Origin: Talpa occidentalis
Taxonomy: Eukaryota > Chordata > Mammalia > Eulipotyphla > Talpidae
NCBI RefSeq assembly: GCF_014898055.3
Contig: NW_023605194.1
Location: forward strand, 100,571,258 to 100,635,257
Direction of reading: 5' to 3'
Length of the DNA stretch: 64,000 nucleotides
How positions within the stretch are numbered: the stretch's first letter is position 1; every line of letters starts with the position of its first letter. This document shows, piece by piece, positions 36,901 to 50,084 of this stretch. A program made the translations under genes and the position numbers. The notes beneath the pieces are model-generated. The model did no database searches. It was given only the letters and a program-made list of their open reading frames with translations, and had not been told where the DNA came from.

Positions 36901-39900
36901 AATCAATGATCCACGAGCCCGACTGACTGACTGTCTTGTCATCAATCACCCAATCAATGATCCACGAGCCCGACTGACTGACTGTCTTGTCATCAATCAC
37001 CCAATCAATGATCCACGAGCCCGACTGACTGACTGTCTTGTCATCAATCACCCAATCAATGATCCACGAGCCCGACTGACTGACTGTCTTGTCATCAATC
37101 ACCCAATCAATGATCCACGAGCCCGACTGACTGTCTGTCTTGTCATCAATCACCCAATCAATGATCCACGAGCCCGACTGACTGTCTTGTCATCAATCAC
37201 CCAATCAATGATCCACGAGCCCGACTGACTGTCTTGTCATCAATCACCCAATCAATGATCCACGAGCCCGACTGACTGTCTTGTCATCAATCACCCAATC
37301 AATGATCCACGAGCCCGACTGACTGTCTTGTCATCAATCACCCAATCAATCAATGATGATCCACGAGCCCGACTGACTGTCTTGTCATCAATCACCCAAT
37401 CAATGATCCACGAGCCCGACTGACTGTCTTGTCATCAATCACCCAATCAATGATCCACGAGCCCGACTGACTGTCTTGTCATCAATCACCCAATCAATGA
37501 TCCACGAGCCCGACTGACTGTCTGTGTCATCAATCACACCCAATCAATGATCCACGAGCCCGACTGACTGTCTTGTCATCAATCACCCAATCAATGATCC
37601 AATCACCTGTCTTGTCAATCAATCATCCAATCAATGATCCACGAGCCCGACTGACTGTCTTGTCATCAATCACCCAATCAATGATCCACGAGCCCGACTG
37701 ACTGTCTTGTCATCAATCACCCAATCAATCAATGATCCACGAGCCCGACTGACTGTCTTGTCATCAATCACACCCAATCAATGATCCACGAGCCCGACTG
37801 ACTGTCTTGTCATCAATCACCCAATCAATCAATGATCCACGAGCCCGACTGACTGTCTTGTCATCAATCACCCAATCAATGATCCACGAGCCCGACTGAC
37901 TGTCTTGTCATCAATCACCCAATCAATGATCCACGAGCCCGACTGACTGTCTTGTCATCAATCACCCAATCAATGATCCACGAGCCCGACTGACTGTCTT
38001 GTCATCAATCACCCAATCAATGATCCACGAGCCCGACTGACTGTCTTGTCATCAATCACCCAATCAATGATCCACGAGCCCGACTGACTGTCTGTCTTGT
38101 CATCAATCACCCAATCAATGATCCACGAGCCCGACTGACTGTCTTGTCATCAATCACCCAATCACCCAATCAATGATCCACGAGCCCGACTGACTGTCTT
38201 GTCATCAATCACCCAATCACCCAATCAATGATCCACGAGCCCGACTGACTGTCTTGTCATCAATCACCCAATCAAATCAATGATCCACGAGCCCGACTGA
38301 CTGTCTTGTCATCAATCACCCAATCACCCAATCAATGATCCACGAGCCCGACTGACTGTCTTGTCATCAATCACCCAATCACCCAATCAATGATCCACGA
38401 GCCCGACTGACTGTCTTGTCATCAATCACCCAATCACCCAATCAATGATCCACGAGCCCGACTGACTGTCTTGTCATCAATCACCCAACCAATCAATGAT
38501 CCACGAGCCCGACTGACTGTCTTGTCATCAATCACCCAATCAATCAATGATCCACGAGCCCGACTGACTGTCTTGTCATCAATCACCCAATCAATGATCC
38601 ACGAGCCCGACTGACTGTCTTGTCATCAATCACCCAATCACCCAATCAATGATCCACGAGCCCGACTGACTGTCTTGTCATCAATCACCCAATCAATGAT
38701 CCACGAGCCCGACTGACTGTCTTGTCATCAATCACCCAATCACCCAATCAATGATCCACGAGCCCGACTGACTGTCTTGTCATCAATCACACCCAATCAA
38801 ATCAATGATCCACGAGCCCGACTGACTGTCTTGTCATCAATCACCCAATCAATGATCCACGAGCCCGACTGACTGTCTTGTCATCAATCAATCACCCAAT
38901 CAATGATCCACGAGCCCGACTGACTGTCTTGTCATCAATCACCCAATCAATCAATGATCCACGAGCCCGACTGACTGTCTTGTCATCAATCACCCAATCA
39001 ATGATCCACGAGCCCGACTGACTGTCTTGTCATCAATCACCCAATCAATGATCCACGAGCCCGACTGACTGTCTTGTCATCAATCACCCAATCAATGATC
39101 CACGAGCCCGACTGACTGTCTTGTCATCAATCACCCAATCAATGATCCACGAGCCCGACTGACTGTCTTGTCATCAATCACCCAATCAATGATCCACGAG
39201 CCCGACTGACTGTCTTGTCATCAATCACCCAATCAATGATCCACGAGCCCGACTGACTGTCTTGTCATCAATCAATCACCCAATCAATGATCCACGAGCC
39301 CGACTGACTGTCTTGTCATCAATCACCCAATCAATGATCCACGAGCCCGACTGACTGTCTTGTCATCAATCACCCAATCAATGATCCACGAGCCCGACTG
39401 ACTGTCTTGTCATCAATCACCCAATCAATGATCCACGAGCCCGACTGACTGTCTTGTCATCAATCACCCAATCAATCAATCACCCAATCAATGATCCACG
39501 AGCCCGACTGACTGTCTTGTCATCAATCAATCACCCAATCAATGATCCACGAGCCCGACTGACTGTCTTGTCATCAATCAATCACCCAATCAATGATCCA
39601 CGAGCCCGACTGTCTGTCTTGTCATCAATCAATCACCCAATCAATGATCCACGAGCCCGACTGACTGTCTGTCTTGTCATCAATCAATCACCCAATCAAT
39701 GATCCACGAGCCCGACTGACTGTCTTGTCATCAATCACCCAATCAATGATCCACGAGCCCGACTGACTGTCTTGTCATCAATCACCCAATCAATGATCCA
39801 CGAGCCCGACTGACTGTCTTGTCATCAATCACCCAATCAATGATCCACGAGCCCGACTGACTGTCTTGTCATCAATCACCCAATCAATGATCCACGAGCC

Positions 39901-42834
39901 CGACTGACTGTCTTGTCATCAATCAATCACCCAATCAATGATCCACGAGCCCGACTGACTGTCTTGTCATCAATCACCCAATCAATGATCCACGAGCCCG
40001 ACTGACTGTCTTGTCATCAATCACCCAATCAATGATCCACGAGCCCGACTGACTGTCTTGTCATCAATCACCCAATCAATGAATGATCCACGAGCCCGAC
40101 TGACTGTCTTGTCATCAATCACCCAATCAATGAATGATCCACGAGCCCGACTGACTGACTGTCTTGTCATCAATCACATCGCCCAATCAATCAATGATCC
40201 ACGAGCCCGACTGACTGACTGTCTTGTCATCAATCACATCACCCAATCAATCAATGATCCACGAGCCCGACTGACTGACTGTCTTGTCATCAATCACCCA
40301 ATCAATCAATGATCCACGAGCCCGACTGACTGACTGTCTTGTCATCAATCACCCAATCAATCAATGATCCACGAGCCCGACTGACTGACTGACTGTCTTG
40401 TCATCAATCACCCAATCAATCAATGATCCACGAGCCCGACTGACTGTCTTGTCATCAATCACCCAATCAATCAATGATCCACGAGCCCGACTGACTGTCT
40501 TGTCATCAATCACCCAATCAATCAATGATCCACGAGCCCGACTGACTGTCTTGTCATCAATCACCCAATCAATCAATGATCCACGAGCCCGACTGACTGT
40601 CTTGTCATCAATCACCCAATCAATGATCCACGAGCCCGACTGACTGTCTTGTCATCAATCAATCACCCAATCAATGATCCACGAGCCCGACTGACTGTCT
40701 TGTCATCAATCAATCACCCAATCAATGATCCACGAGCCCGACTGACTGTCTTGTCATCAATCACCCAATCAATGATCCACGAGCCCGACTGACTGTCTTG
40801 TCATCAATCACCCAATCAATCAATGATCCATGATCCACGAGCCCGACTGACTGTCTTGTCATCAATCACCCAATCAATGATCCACGAGCCCGACTGACTG
40901 TCTTGTCATCAATCACACAATCAATCAATGATCCACGAGCCCGACTGACTGTCTTGTCATCAATCACCCAATCAATCAATGATCCACGAGCCCGACTGAC
41001 TGTCTTGTCATCAATCACCCAATCAATCAATGAATGATCCACGAGCCCGACTGACTGTCTTGTCATCAATCACCCAATCAATCAATGAATGATCCACGAG
41101 CCCGACTGACTGTCTTGTCATCAATCACCCAATCAATGATCCACGAGCCCGACTGACTGTCTTGTCATCAATCACCCAATCAATGATCCACGAGCCCGAC
41201 TGACTGTCTTGTCATCAATCACCCAATCAATCAATGATCCACGAGCCCGACTGACTGTCTTGTCATCAATCACCCAATCAATGATCCACGAGCCCGACTG
41301 ACTGTCTTGTCATCAATCAATCACCCAATCAATGATCAATGATCCACGAGCCCGACTGACTGTCTTGTCATCAATCACCCAATCAATCAATCATCCACGA
41401 GCCCGACTGACTGTCTTGTCATCAATCACCCAATCAATCAATCATCCACGAGCCCGACTGACTGTCTTGTCATCAATCACCCAATCAATCAATCAATCAA
41501 TCAATCAATGATCCACGAGCCCGACTGACTGTCTTGTCATCAATCACCCAATCAATCAATCAATCATCCACGAGCCCGACTGACTGTCTTGTCATCAATC
41601 ACCCAATCAATCAATCAATCATCCACGAGCCCGACTGACTGTCTTGTCATCAATCACCCAATCAATCAATCATCCACGAGCCCGACTGACTGTCTTGTCA
41701 TCAATCACCCAATCAATGATCCACGAGCCCGACTGACTGTCTTGTCATCAATCACCCAATCAATCAATCATCCACGAGCCCGACTGACTGTCTTGTCATC
41801 AATCACCCAATCAATCATCCACGAGCCCGACTGACTGTCTTGTCATCAATCACCCAATCAATCAATCATCCAATCAATCATCCACGAGCCCGACTGACTG
41901 TCTTGTCATCAATCACCGAATCAATCATCCACGAGCCCGACTGACTGTCTTGTCATCAATCACCCAATCAATCAATCATCCACGAGCCCGACTGACTGTC
42001 TTGTCATCAATCACCCAATCAATCAATCATCCACGAGCCCGACTGACTGTCTTGTCATCAATCACCCAATCAATCAATCATCCACGAGCCCGACTGACTG
42101 TCTTGTCATCAATCACCCAATCAATCAATCAATCAATCATCCAATCAATCATCCACGAGCCCGACTGACTGTCTTGTCATCAATCAATCACCCAATCAAT
42201 CATCCACGAGCCCGACTGACTGTCTTGTCATCAATCAATCACCCAATCAATCATCCACGAGCCCGACTGACTGTCTTGTCATCAATCACCCAATCAATCA
42301 TCCAATCATCCAATCATCCACGAGCCTGACTGACTGTCTTGTCATCAATCACCCAATCAATCAATCAATCATCCACGAGCCCGACTGACTGTCTTGTCAT
42401 CAATCACCCAATCAATCATCCACGAGCCCGACTGACTGTCTTGTCATCAATCAATCACCCAATCAATCATCCACGAGCCCGACTGACTGTCTTGTCATCA
42501 ATCACCCAATCAATCATCCAATCATCCAATCATCCACGAGCCTGACTGACTGTCTTGTCATCAATCACCCAATCAATCAATCAATCATCCACGAGCCCGA
42601 CTGACTGTCTTGTCAGCAATCACCCAATCAATCATCCACGAGCCCGACTGACTGTCTTGTCATCAATCACCCAATCACCCAATCAATCATCCACGAGCCC
42701 GACTGACTGTCTTGTCATCAATCACCCAATCAATCATCCACGAGCCCGACTGACTGTCTTGTCATCAATCACCCAATCAATCATCCACGAGCCCGACTGA
42801 CTGACTGTCTTGTCATCAATCACCCAATCACCCA

Positions 42835-43770
42835 ATCAATCATCCACGAGCCATCATCCACGAGCCCGACTGACTGTCTGACTGTCTTGTCATCAATCAC
42901 CCAATCAATCATCCACGAGCCATCATCCACGAGCCCGACTGACTGTCTGACTGTCTTGTCATCAATCACCCAATCAATCAATCAATCAATCATCCACGAG
43001 CCCGACTGACTATCTGACTGTCTTGTCATCAATCACCCAATCAATCAATCAATCATCCACGAGCCCGACTGACTGTCTGACTGTCTTGTCATCAATCACC
43101 CAATCAATCAATCAATCAATCATCCACGAGCCCGACTGACTGTCTTGTCATCAATCACCCAATCAATCAATCAATCAATCATCCACGAGCCCGACTGACT
43201 GACTGTCTTGTCATCAATCACCCAATCAATCAATCAATCAATCATCCACGAGCCCAACTGACTGTCTGACTGTCATGTCATCAATCATCCAATCAATCAT
43301 CCATGAGCCCGACTGACTGTCTGACTGTCATGCCATCAATCATCCAATCAATCATCCATGAGCCCGACTGACTGTCTGACTGTCATGTCATCAATCATCC
43401 AATCAATCAATCATCCATGAGCCCGACTGACTGTCTGACTGTCATGTCATCAATCATCCAATCAATCATCCAATCAATCATCCAATCATCCATGAGCCCG
43501 ACTGACTGTCTGACTGTCATCTCATCAATCATCCATGAGCCCGACTGACTGTCTGACTGTCATCTCATCAATCATCCATGAGCCCGACTGACTGTCTGTC
43601 ATCTCATCAATCATCCATGAGCCGACTGACTGTCTAACTGTCATCAATCATCCATGAGCCCGACTGACTGTCTAAGTAACTAACTGTCATCTCATCAATC
43701 ATCCATGAGCCCGACTGACTATGTAACTAACTGTCATCTCATCAATCATCATCCATGAGCCCGACTATGT
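42835..43770 (+). repeat. Decaying right edge of the 47-bp satellite
   Basis: Units change stepwise. A GACTGTCTGACTG duplication appears, then CATGTCATC replaces CTTGTCATC, CCATGAGCCC replaces CCACGAGCCC, and CATCTCATC replaces CATGTCATC. The last recognisable GAGCCCGACT is at 43757-43766. Each change persists in the following units, which gives a readable order of mutation and spread. Confidence 0.85.
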
Positions 43771-44990
43771 AACTGTCATCTCATCAATCATCCATGTATC
43801 TGACTATGTAACTATATCTCATCAATCATCCATGTATCTGACTATGTAACTATCATCTCATCAATCATCCATGTATCTGACTATGTAACTATCATCTCAT
43901 CAATCATCCATATCATGTAATCAATCAGTCATCTCATCAATCATCCATGTATCTGACTATGTAACTATCATCTCATCAATCATCCATATCATGTAATCAA
44001 TCAATCATCTCATCAATCATCCATATCATGTAATCAATCAATCATCTCATCAATCATCCATATCATGTAATCAATCATCTCATCAATCATCCATATCATG
44101 TAATCAATTAATCCTCTCATCAATCAATCATGTATCTATGTAACTATCAATCATCTCATCAATCAATCATTCAATCATCTCATCAATCAATCATTCAATC
44201 AATCATCTCATCAATCAATCATGTATCTATGTAACTATCAAACTATCATCTCATCAATCAATCATGTATCTATGTAACTATCATACTATCATCTCATCAA
44301 TCAATCATGTATCTATCTATGTAACTAACATCTCATCAATCAATCAATCAATCATTCATCATTCAATCAGTCAATCATTCGATCAATCAATCATTCAATC
44401 AATCAATCAATCAATCAATCAGTCATTCAATCAATCATTCTATCATTCAATCATTCTATCATCTCATCAATCAATCATGTATCTATGTAACTATCATCTC
44501 ATCAATCAATCAATCATTCAATCAATCAATCATCTCGTCAATCATGTATCTATGTAACAATCATCTCATCAATCATTCAATCATCTCATCAATCAATCAT
44601 GTATCTATGTAACAATCATCTCATCAATCAATCATTCAATCAATCATCTCATCAATCAATCATGTATCTAAGTAACAATCATCTCATCAATCAATCATTC
44701 AATCAATCAATCATCTCATCAATCAGTCATGTATCTATGTAACTATCAATCATCTCATCAATCAATCATTCAATCAATCATCTCATCAATCAATCATGTA
44801 TCTATCTATGTATGTAACTATCATCTCATCAATCAATCATGTATCTATGTATGTAACTATCATCTCATAAATCAATCATATATCTATCTATTTATGTATG
44901 TATGTAACTATCATCTCATCAATCAATCAATCATGTATCTATCTATCTATGTAACATGTAACTATCAATCCTCTCATCTATCATGTATCT
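43771..44990 (+). repeat. Transitional repeat (CATCTCATCAATC / GTAACTATC)
   Basis: Units of roughly 35-45 bp combine CATCTCATCAATCAATC with ATGTATCTATGTAACTATC. The CATC-CATCAATC portion still matches the 47-bp unit, while the GAGCCC core has been replaced by TGTATCTGACTATGTAACT. Runs of AATC expand in places (44330-44460). Confidence 0.85.
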
Positions 44991-45684
44991 ATCTATCATG
45001 TATCTATCTATGTAACTATCATCTCATCTATCTATCATATATCTATCTATGTAACTATCATCTCATCTATCTATCATGTATCTATCTATCATGTATCTAT
45101 CTATGTAACTATCATCTCATCTATCTATCATGTATCTATCTATCTATCATGTATCTATGTAACTATCATCTCATCTATCTATCATGTATCTATCTATCTA
45201 TCATGTATCTATCTATGTAACTATCATCTCTTCATCTATCTATCTATCTATCATGTATCTATCCATGCAACTATCATCTCTTCATCTATCTATCTATCCT
45301 GTATCTATCTATGTAACTATCATCTCTTCATCTACCTATCATGTATCTATCTATGTAACTATCATCTCTTCATCTACCTATCATGTATCTATCTATGTAA
45401 CTATCATCTCTTCATCTACCTATCATGTATCTATCTATGTAACTATCATGTATCTATCTATCTCTCTATGTGTCATGTATCTATCTATCTATCTATCATG
45501 TATCTATCTATCTCTCTATGTATCATTTATCTATCTATCTATCATGTATCTATCTATCTCTCTATGTATCAAGTATCTATCTATCATGTATCTATCTATC
45601 TCTCTATGTATCATGCATCTATCTATCTAACTATCATGTATCTATCTATCTCTCTATGTATCATGTATCTATCTAACTATCATG

Positions 45685-45732
<48 letters not shown>

Positions 45733-46161
45733 ATCTATCTATGTATCATGTATCTATCTAACTATCTATGTATCATGTATCTATCATCTATCTATGTATC
45801 ATGTATCTATCTATCTATGTATCATGTATCTATCATCTATCTATGTATCATGTATCTATCTATCTATGTATCATGTATCTATCATCTATCTATGTATCAT
45901 GTATCTATCTATCTATGTATCATGTATCTATCATCTATCTATGTATCATGTATCTATCTATCTATCTATGTATCATGTATCTATCATCTATCTATGTATC
46001 ATGTATCTATGTATCATGTATCTATCATCTATGTATCATGTATCTATCTATCTATCTATCTATGTATGATGTATCTATCATCTATCTATGTATCATGTAT
46101 CTATCTATCTATCTATGTATCATGTATCTATGTATCATGTATCTATCATCTATGTATCATG

Positions 46162-46204
<43 letters not shown>

Positions 46205-46801
46205 GTATGATGTATCTATCATCTATCTATGTATCATGTATCTATCTATCTATCTATGTATCATGTATCTATATATGTATCATGTATCTATCATCTATGT
46301 ATCATGTATCTATCTATCTATGTATCATGTATCTATCTATCTATCTATGTATCATGCATCTATCATATATCTATCTATCATGTATGTATCCATCTATGTA
46401 TCATGTATCTATCATCTATGTATCATGTATCTATCTATCTATGTATGTATCATGTATCTATCATCTATCTATGTATCATGTATCTATCTATCTATGTATC
46501 ATGCATCTATCTATCTATCATGTATCTATCTATCTATGTATCATGTTTCTATCATCTATCTATGTATCATGTATCTATCATCTATCTATGTATCATGTAT
46601 CTATCTATCTATCTATGTATCATGTATCTATCATCTATCTATGTATCATGTATCTATCTATCTATGTATGTATCATGTATCTATCATCTATCTATGTATC
46701 ATGTATCTATCTGTTTATCTATGTATCATGTATCTATCATCTATCTATGTATCATGTATGTATGTATCTATGTATCATGTATCTATCATCTATGTATCAT
46801 G

Positions 46802-46848
<47 letters not shown>

Positions 46849-46984
46849 GTATGTATCATGTATCTATCATCTATCTATGTATCATGTATCTATCTGTTTA
46901 TCTATGTATCATGTATCTATCATCTACCTATGTATCATGTATGTATGTATCTATGTATCATGTATCTATCATCTATGTATCATG

Positions 46985-47023
<39 letters not shown>

Positions 47024-47288
47024 GTATCATGTATCTATCATCTATCTATTTATCATGTATCTATCTATCTATCTAACTATCATGTATCTATCTATCTATG
47101 TATCATGTATCTATCTAACTATCATGTATCTATCTATCTATCTATGTATCATGTATCTATCATCTATCTATGTATCATGTATCTATCTATCTAACTATCA
47201 TGTATCTATCTATCATGTATCTATCATCTATCTATGTATCATGTATCTCTCTATCTATGTATCATATATCTATCATCTATGTATCATG

Positions 47289-47335
<47 letters not shown>

Positions 47336-48914
47336 GTATCATGTATCTATCATCTATCTATTTATCATGTATCTATCTATCTATGTATCATGTATCTATT
47401 ATCTATGTATCATGTATCTATCTATCTATGTATCATGTATCTATCATCTATGTATCATGTATCTATCTATGTATCATGTATCTATCATCTATGTATCATG
47501 TATCTATCTATCTATCTATGTATCATGTATCTATCATCTATCTATGTATCATGTATCTATGTAACTACCATCTAATCTATCTATGTATCTATCTATGTAT
47601 CATGTATCTATGTAACTATCATCTAATCTATCTATGTATCATGTATCTATGTAACTATCATCTAATCTATCTATGTATCTATCTATGTATCATATATCTA
47701 TGTAACTGTCATCTATCTATGTATCTATCTATGTATCATGTATCTATGTAACTACCATCTAATCTATCTATGTATCATGTATCTATGTAACTATCATCTA
47801 ATCTATCTATGTATCTATCTATGTATCATGTATCTATGTAACTACCATCTAATCTATCTATGTATCATGTATCTATGTAACTATCATCTAATCTATCTAT
47901 GTATCTATCTATGTATCATGTATCTATGTAACTGTCATCTATCTATGTATCTATGTATCATGTATCTATGTAACTATCATCTAATCTATGTATCATGTAT
48001 CTATGTAACTATCATCTAATCTATCTATGTATCATGTATCTATGTAACTACCATCTAATCTATCTATGTATCTATCTATGTATCATGTGTCTATGTAACT
48101 ACCATCTAATCTATCTATGTATCTATCTATGCATCATGTATCTATGTAACTATCATCTAATCTATCTATGTATCATGTATCTATGTAACTATCATCTAAT
48201 CTATGTATCATGTATCTATGTAACTATCATCTAATCTGTCTATCTATGTATCATGGATCTATGTAACTATCATCTAATCTATCTATGTATCATGTATCTA
48301 TGTAACTATCATCTAATCTATGTATCATGTATCTATGTAACTATCATCTAATCTATCTATGTATCATGTATCTATGTAACTACCATCTAATCTATCTATG
48401 TATCTATCTATGTATCATGTGTCTATGTAACTACCATCTATCTATGTATCTATCTATGTATCATGTATCTATGTAACTATCATCTAATCTATCTATGTAT
48501 CATGTATCTATGTAACTATCATCTAATCTATGTATCATGTATCTATGTAACTATCATCTAATCTGTCTATCTATGTATCATGGATCTATGTAACTATCAT
48601 CTAATCTATCTATGTATCATGTATCTATGTAACTATCATCTAATCTATGTATCATGTATCTATGTAACTATCATCTAATCTATCTATGTATCATGTATCT
48701 ATGTAACTATCATCTAATCTATCTATGTATCTATGTATCTTGTATCTATCTATCTATGTATCTATCTATGTATCTATCTATCTATCTATCTATGTGTCTA
48801 TCTATGGGTCTATCTATGTGTCATGTATCTATGTAACTATAATCTATCTATCTATGTATCATGTATCTATGTAACTATCATCTAATCTATCTATCTATGT
48901 ATCTATGTATCTTG

Positions 48915-48973
<59 letters not shown>

Positions 48974-48985
48974 GTATCTATCTAT
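44991..48985 (+). repeat. ATCT/ATGT tetranucleotide satellite
   Basis: About 4 kb of TATC runs punctuated by GTATCATGTATC and, from about 47550, by a composite unit of about 40 bp (GTAACTATCATCTAATC then TATCTATGTATCATG). Pure TATC runs occur at about 45686-45731, 46800-46848 and 48917-48972. The 464- and 598-codon frames across it (YLSI, YHVS repeats) arise because 4-bp repeats without stops read through. They are not genes. Confidence 0.93.
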
Positions 48986-49219
48986 CTGTGTGTCTATCTG
49001 TGTGTCTGTCTGTGTGTCTGTCTGTGTGTCTGTCTGTGTGTCTGTGTGTGTCTGTGTGTGTGTGTCTGTGTGTGTGTCTGTGTGTGTGTCTGTGTCTGTG
49101 TGTGTGTGTCTGTGTGTGTGTCTGTGTGTGTGTCTGTGTGTGTGTCTGTGTGTGTCTGTGTGTGTGTCTGTGTGTGTGTCTGTGTGTGTGTCTGTGTGTG
49201 TGTCTATCTGTGTGTGTGT
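48986..49219 (+). repeat. TG/TCTG dinucleotide-rich tract
   Basis: About 230 bp of TGTGTGTC and TCTGTGTG units inside the TATC repeat. The border is gradual, through TATCTGTGTGTC, so it probably arose by substitution and slippage from TATC. Alternating purine-pyrimidine sequence of this length can adopt Z-DNA. Confidence 0.92.
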
Positions 49220-49388
49220 CTATCTATGTATCTATGTAACTATCTATGTATCTATGTAACTATCTATGTATCTATGTAACTAACTATCTATCTATCTATG
49301 TATCTATCTATCTATCTATCTATGTATCTATGTAACTATCTATCTGTCTATGTAACTATCTATCTGTCTATGTAACTATCTGTCTTTC
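49220..49388 (+). repeat. TATC/GTAACTATC tail of the tetranucleotide array
   Basis: Returns to ATCTATGTATCTATGTAACT units after the TG tract, which shows the TG stretch is internal to the same array. Confidence 0.85.
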
Positions 49389-49690
49389 TGTCTATCCAAC
49401 CTACTGGCTCTACCAGAGAGCCCACTTCTCACTAACTATCTATCTATCTATCTAACTAACTATCTAAACTACTGGCTCTACCAGAGAGCCCACTTCTCAC
49501 TATCTATCTATCTGTCTATCTAAACTACTGGCTCACTAACTATTACTTCTCACTAACTCACTTCTCACTAGCTCACTTCTCACTAACTAACTATCTAAAC
49601 AACTACTCGCTCTACCTCTGCCGTTAACGTGGAGAGAAATGAGCCCACTTTTAACTAACTACTGGCTCTACCTCTGCTGTGAACGTAGAG
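49389..49690 (+). repeat. Ragged edge units (ACTGGCTCTACCAGAG)
   Basis: Two near-identical copies of CTACTGGCTCTACCAGAGAG followed by CCCACTTCTCAC (about 49401-49432 and 49469-49500) are spaced by TATC repeat. More decayed pieces follow, such as GGCTCTACCTCTGC at about 49665. They contain CCAGAGAGCCCACT, also found in duplication unit copy 3 at 4261-4274. Confidence 0.75.
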
Positions 49691-49828
49691 AGAGACGTGA
49701 GGTGAGTTCAGCAGGAAGAAGTGATAAGAAAAATATGATAGCTACTTCCTGGGTCAGACTGAGTCTTACTGAGAACATTAGAGACTCCCTGCCCCTGAAA
49801 AACATTTAAAGCACAATACCTATTTGGT

Positions 49829-50084
49829 TTTTTTTTTAAGATTTTACAAGAACCGGGTACAGGCTGATGCATGGGAGGCTTTGAAGATTCACCAGAAACA
49901 TGGCGGGGAACAGAACAGGCAGACTGATAAAATACACTGCTGAGGGGAGCACTGTTGAGACAAGAGAGGTCTGCTTTGCCATGTGGAATTCTGCAGGCCT
50001 GCCAGGATCTAACCCGCGCTGCGGAGGCTGTGGACAGCTTCACAGCGTGGCGCCCAACCGCCTTCGCCACTACGGAGGCTCCAA
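49829..50084 (-). mobile_element. tRNA-derived SINE, bipartite form, diverged
   Basis: Minus-strand copy with poly-T at its left end (the A-tail). It carries TTCACCAGAAACATGG, CACTGCTGAGGGGAGCA and AGAGAGGTCTGCTTTGCC blocks and a tRNA-like half ending at GCCACTACGGAGGCTCC. Mutations in the B-box region (GGATCTAACCCGCG) make it older than the copy at 52376. No clear target-site duplication was found. Confidence 0.85.

Larger units (their letters stand above)
13308..43770 (+). repeat. 47-bp satellite array with higher-order structure
   Basis: About 30 kb, some 600 units. The canonical period is 47 bp. It consists of a nearly invariant core (ATCCACGAGCCCGACTGACT, then GTCTTGTCATC) and a variable arm built of CAAT, CACC and ATCA tetramers, giving 47, 51, 55 and longer units. 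Units of 51 bp equal 17 codons and give short in-frame peptides (LTVLSSITQSINDPRAR), which explains the scattered open frames. Variant arms (CATCGCCC, CACATCACCC, ATGAATGATCC, TGTCTGTCTTG) cluster in blocks repeated at offsets of about 3.07, 4.45 and 6.79 kb. Uniform cores imply recent amplification or ongoing homogenisation. No spacers or cas genes exist, so it is not CRISPR. Confidence 0.97.

Noticed and set aside
13308..43770. Possible CRISPR array (regular repeats of about 47 bp)
   Set aside because: There are no unique spacers, the repeat is contiguous, the host sequence is mammalian, and no cas-like genes are present.
13308..43770. Centromeric or telomeric satellite
   Set aside because: No TTAGGG arrays and no alpha-satellite-like or CENP-B-box-like 17-mer was seen. 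A 47-bp pericentromeric or subtelomeric satellite remains possible but the sequence does not show it.
45682..47564. 464- and 598-codon frames rich in YLSI and YHVS
   Set aside because: Read-through of TATC/ATGT tetranucleotide repeat, with no gene signals.
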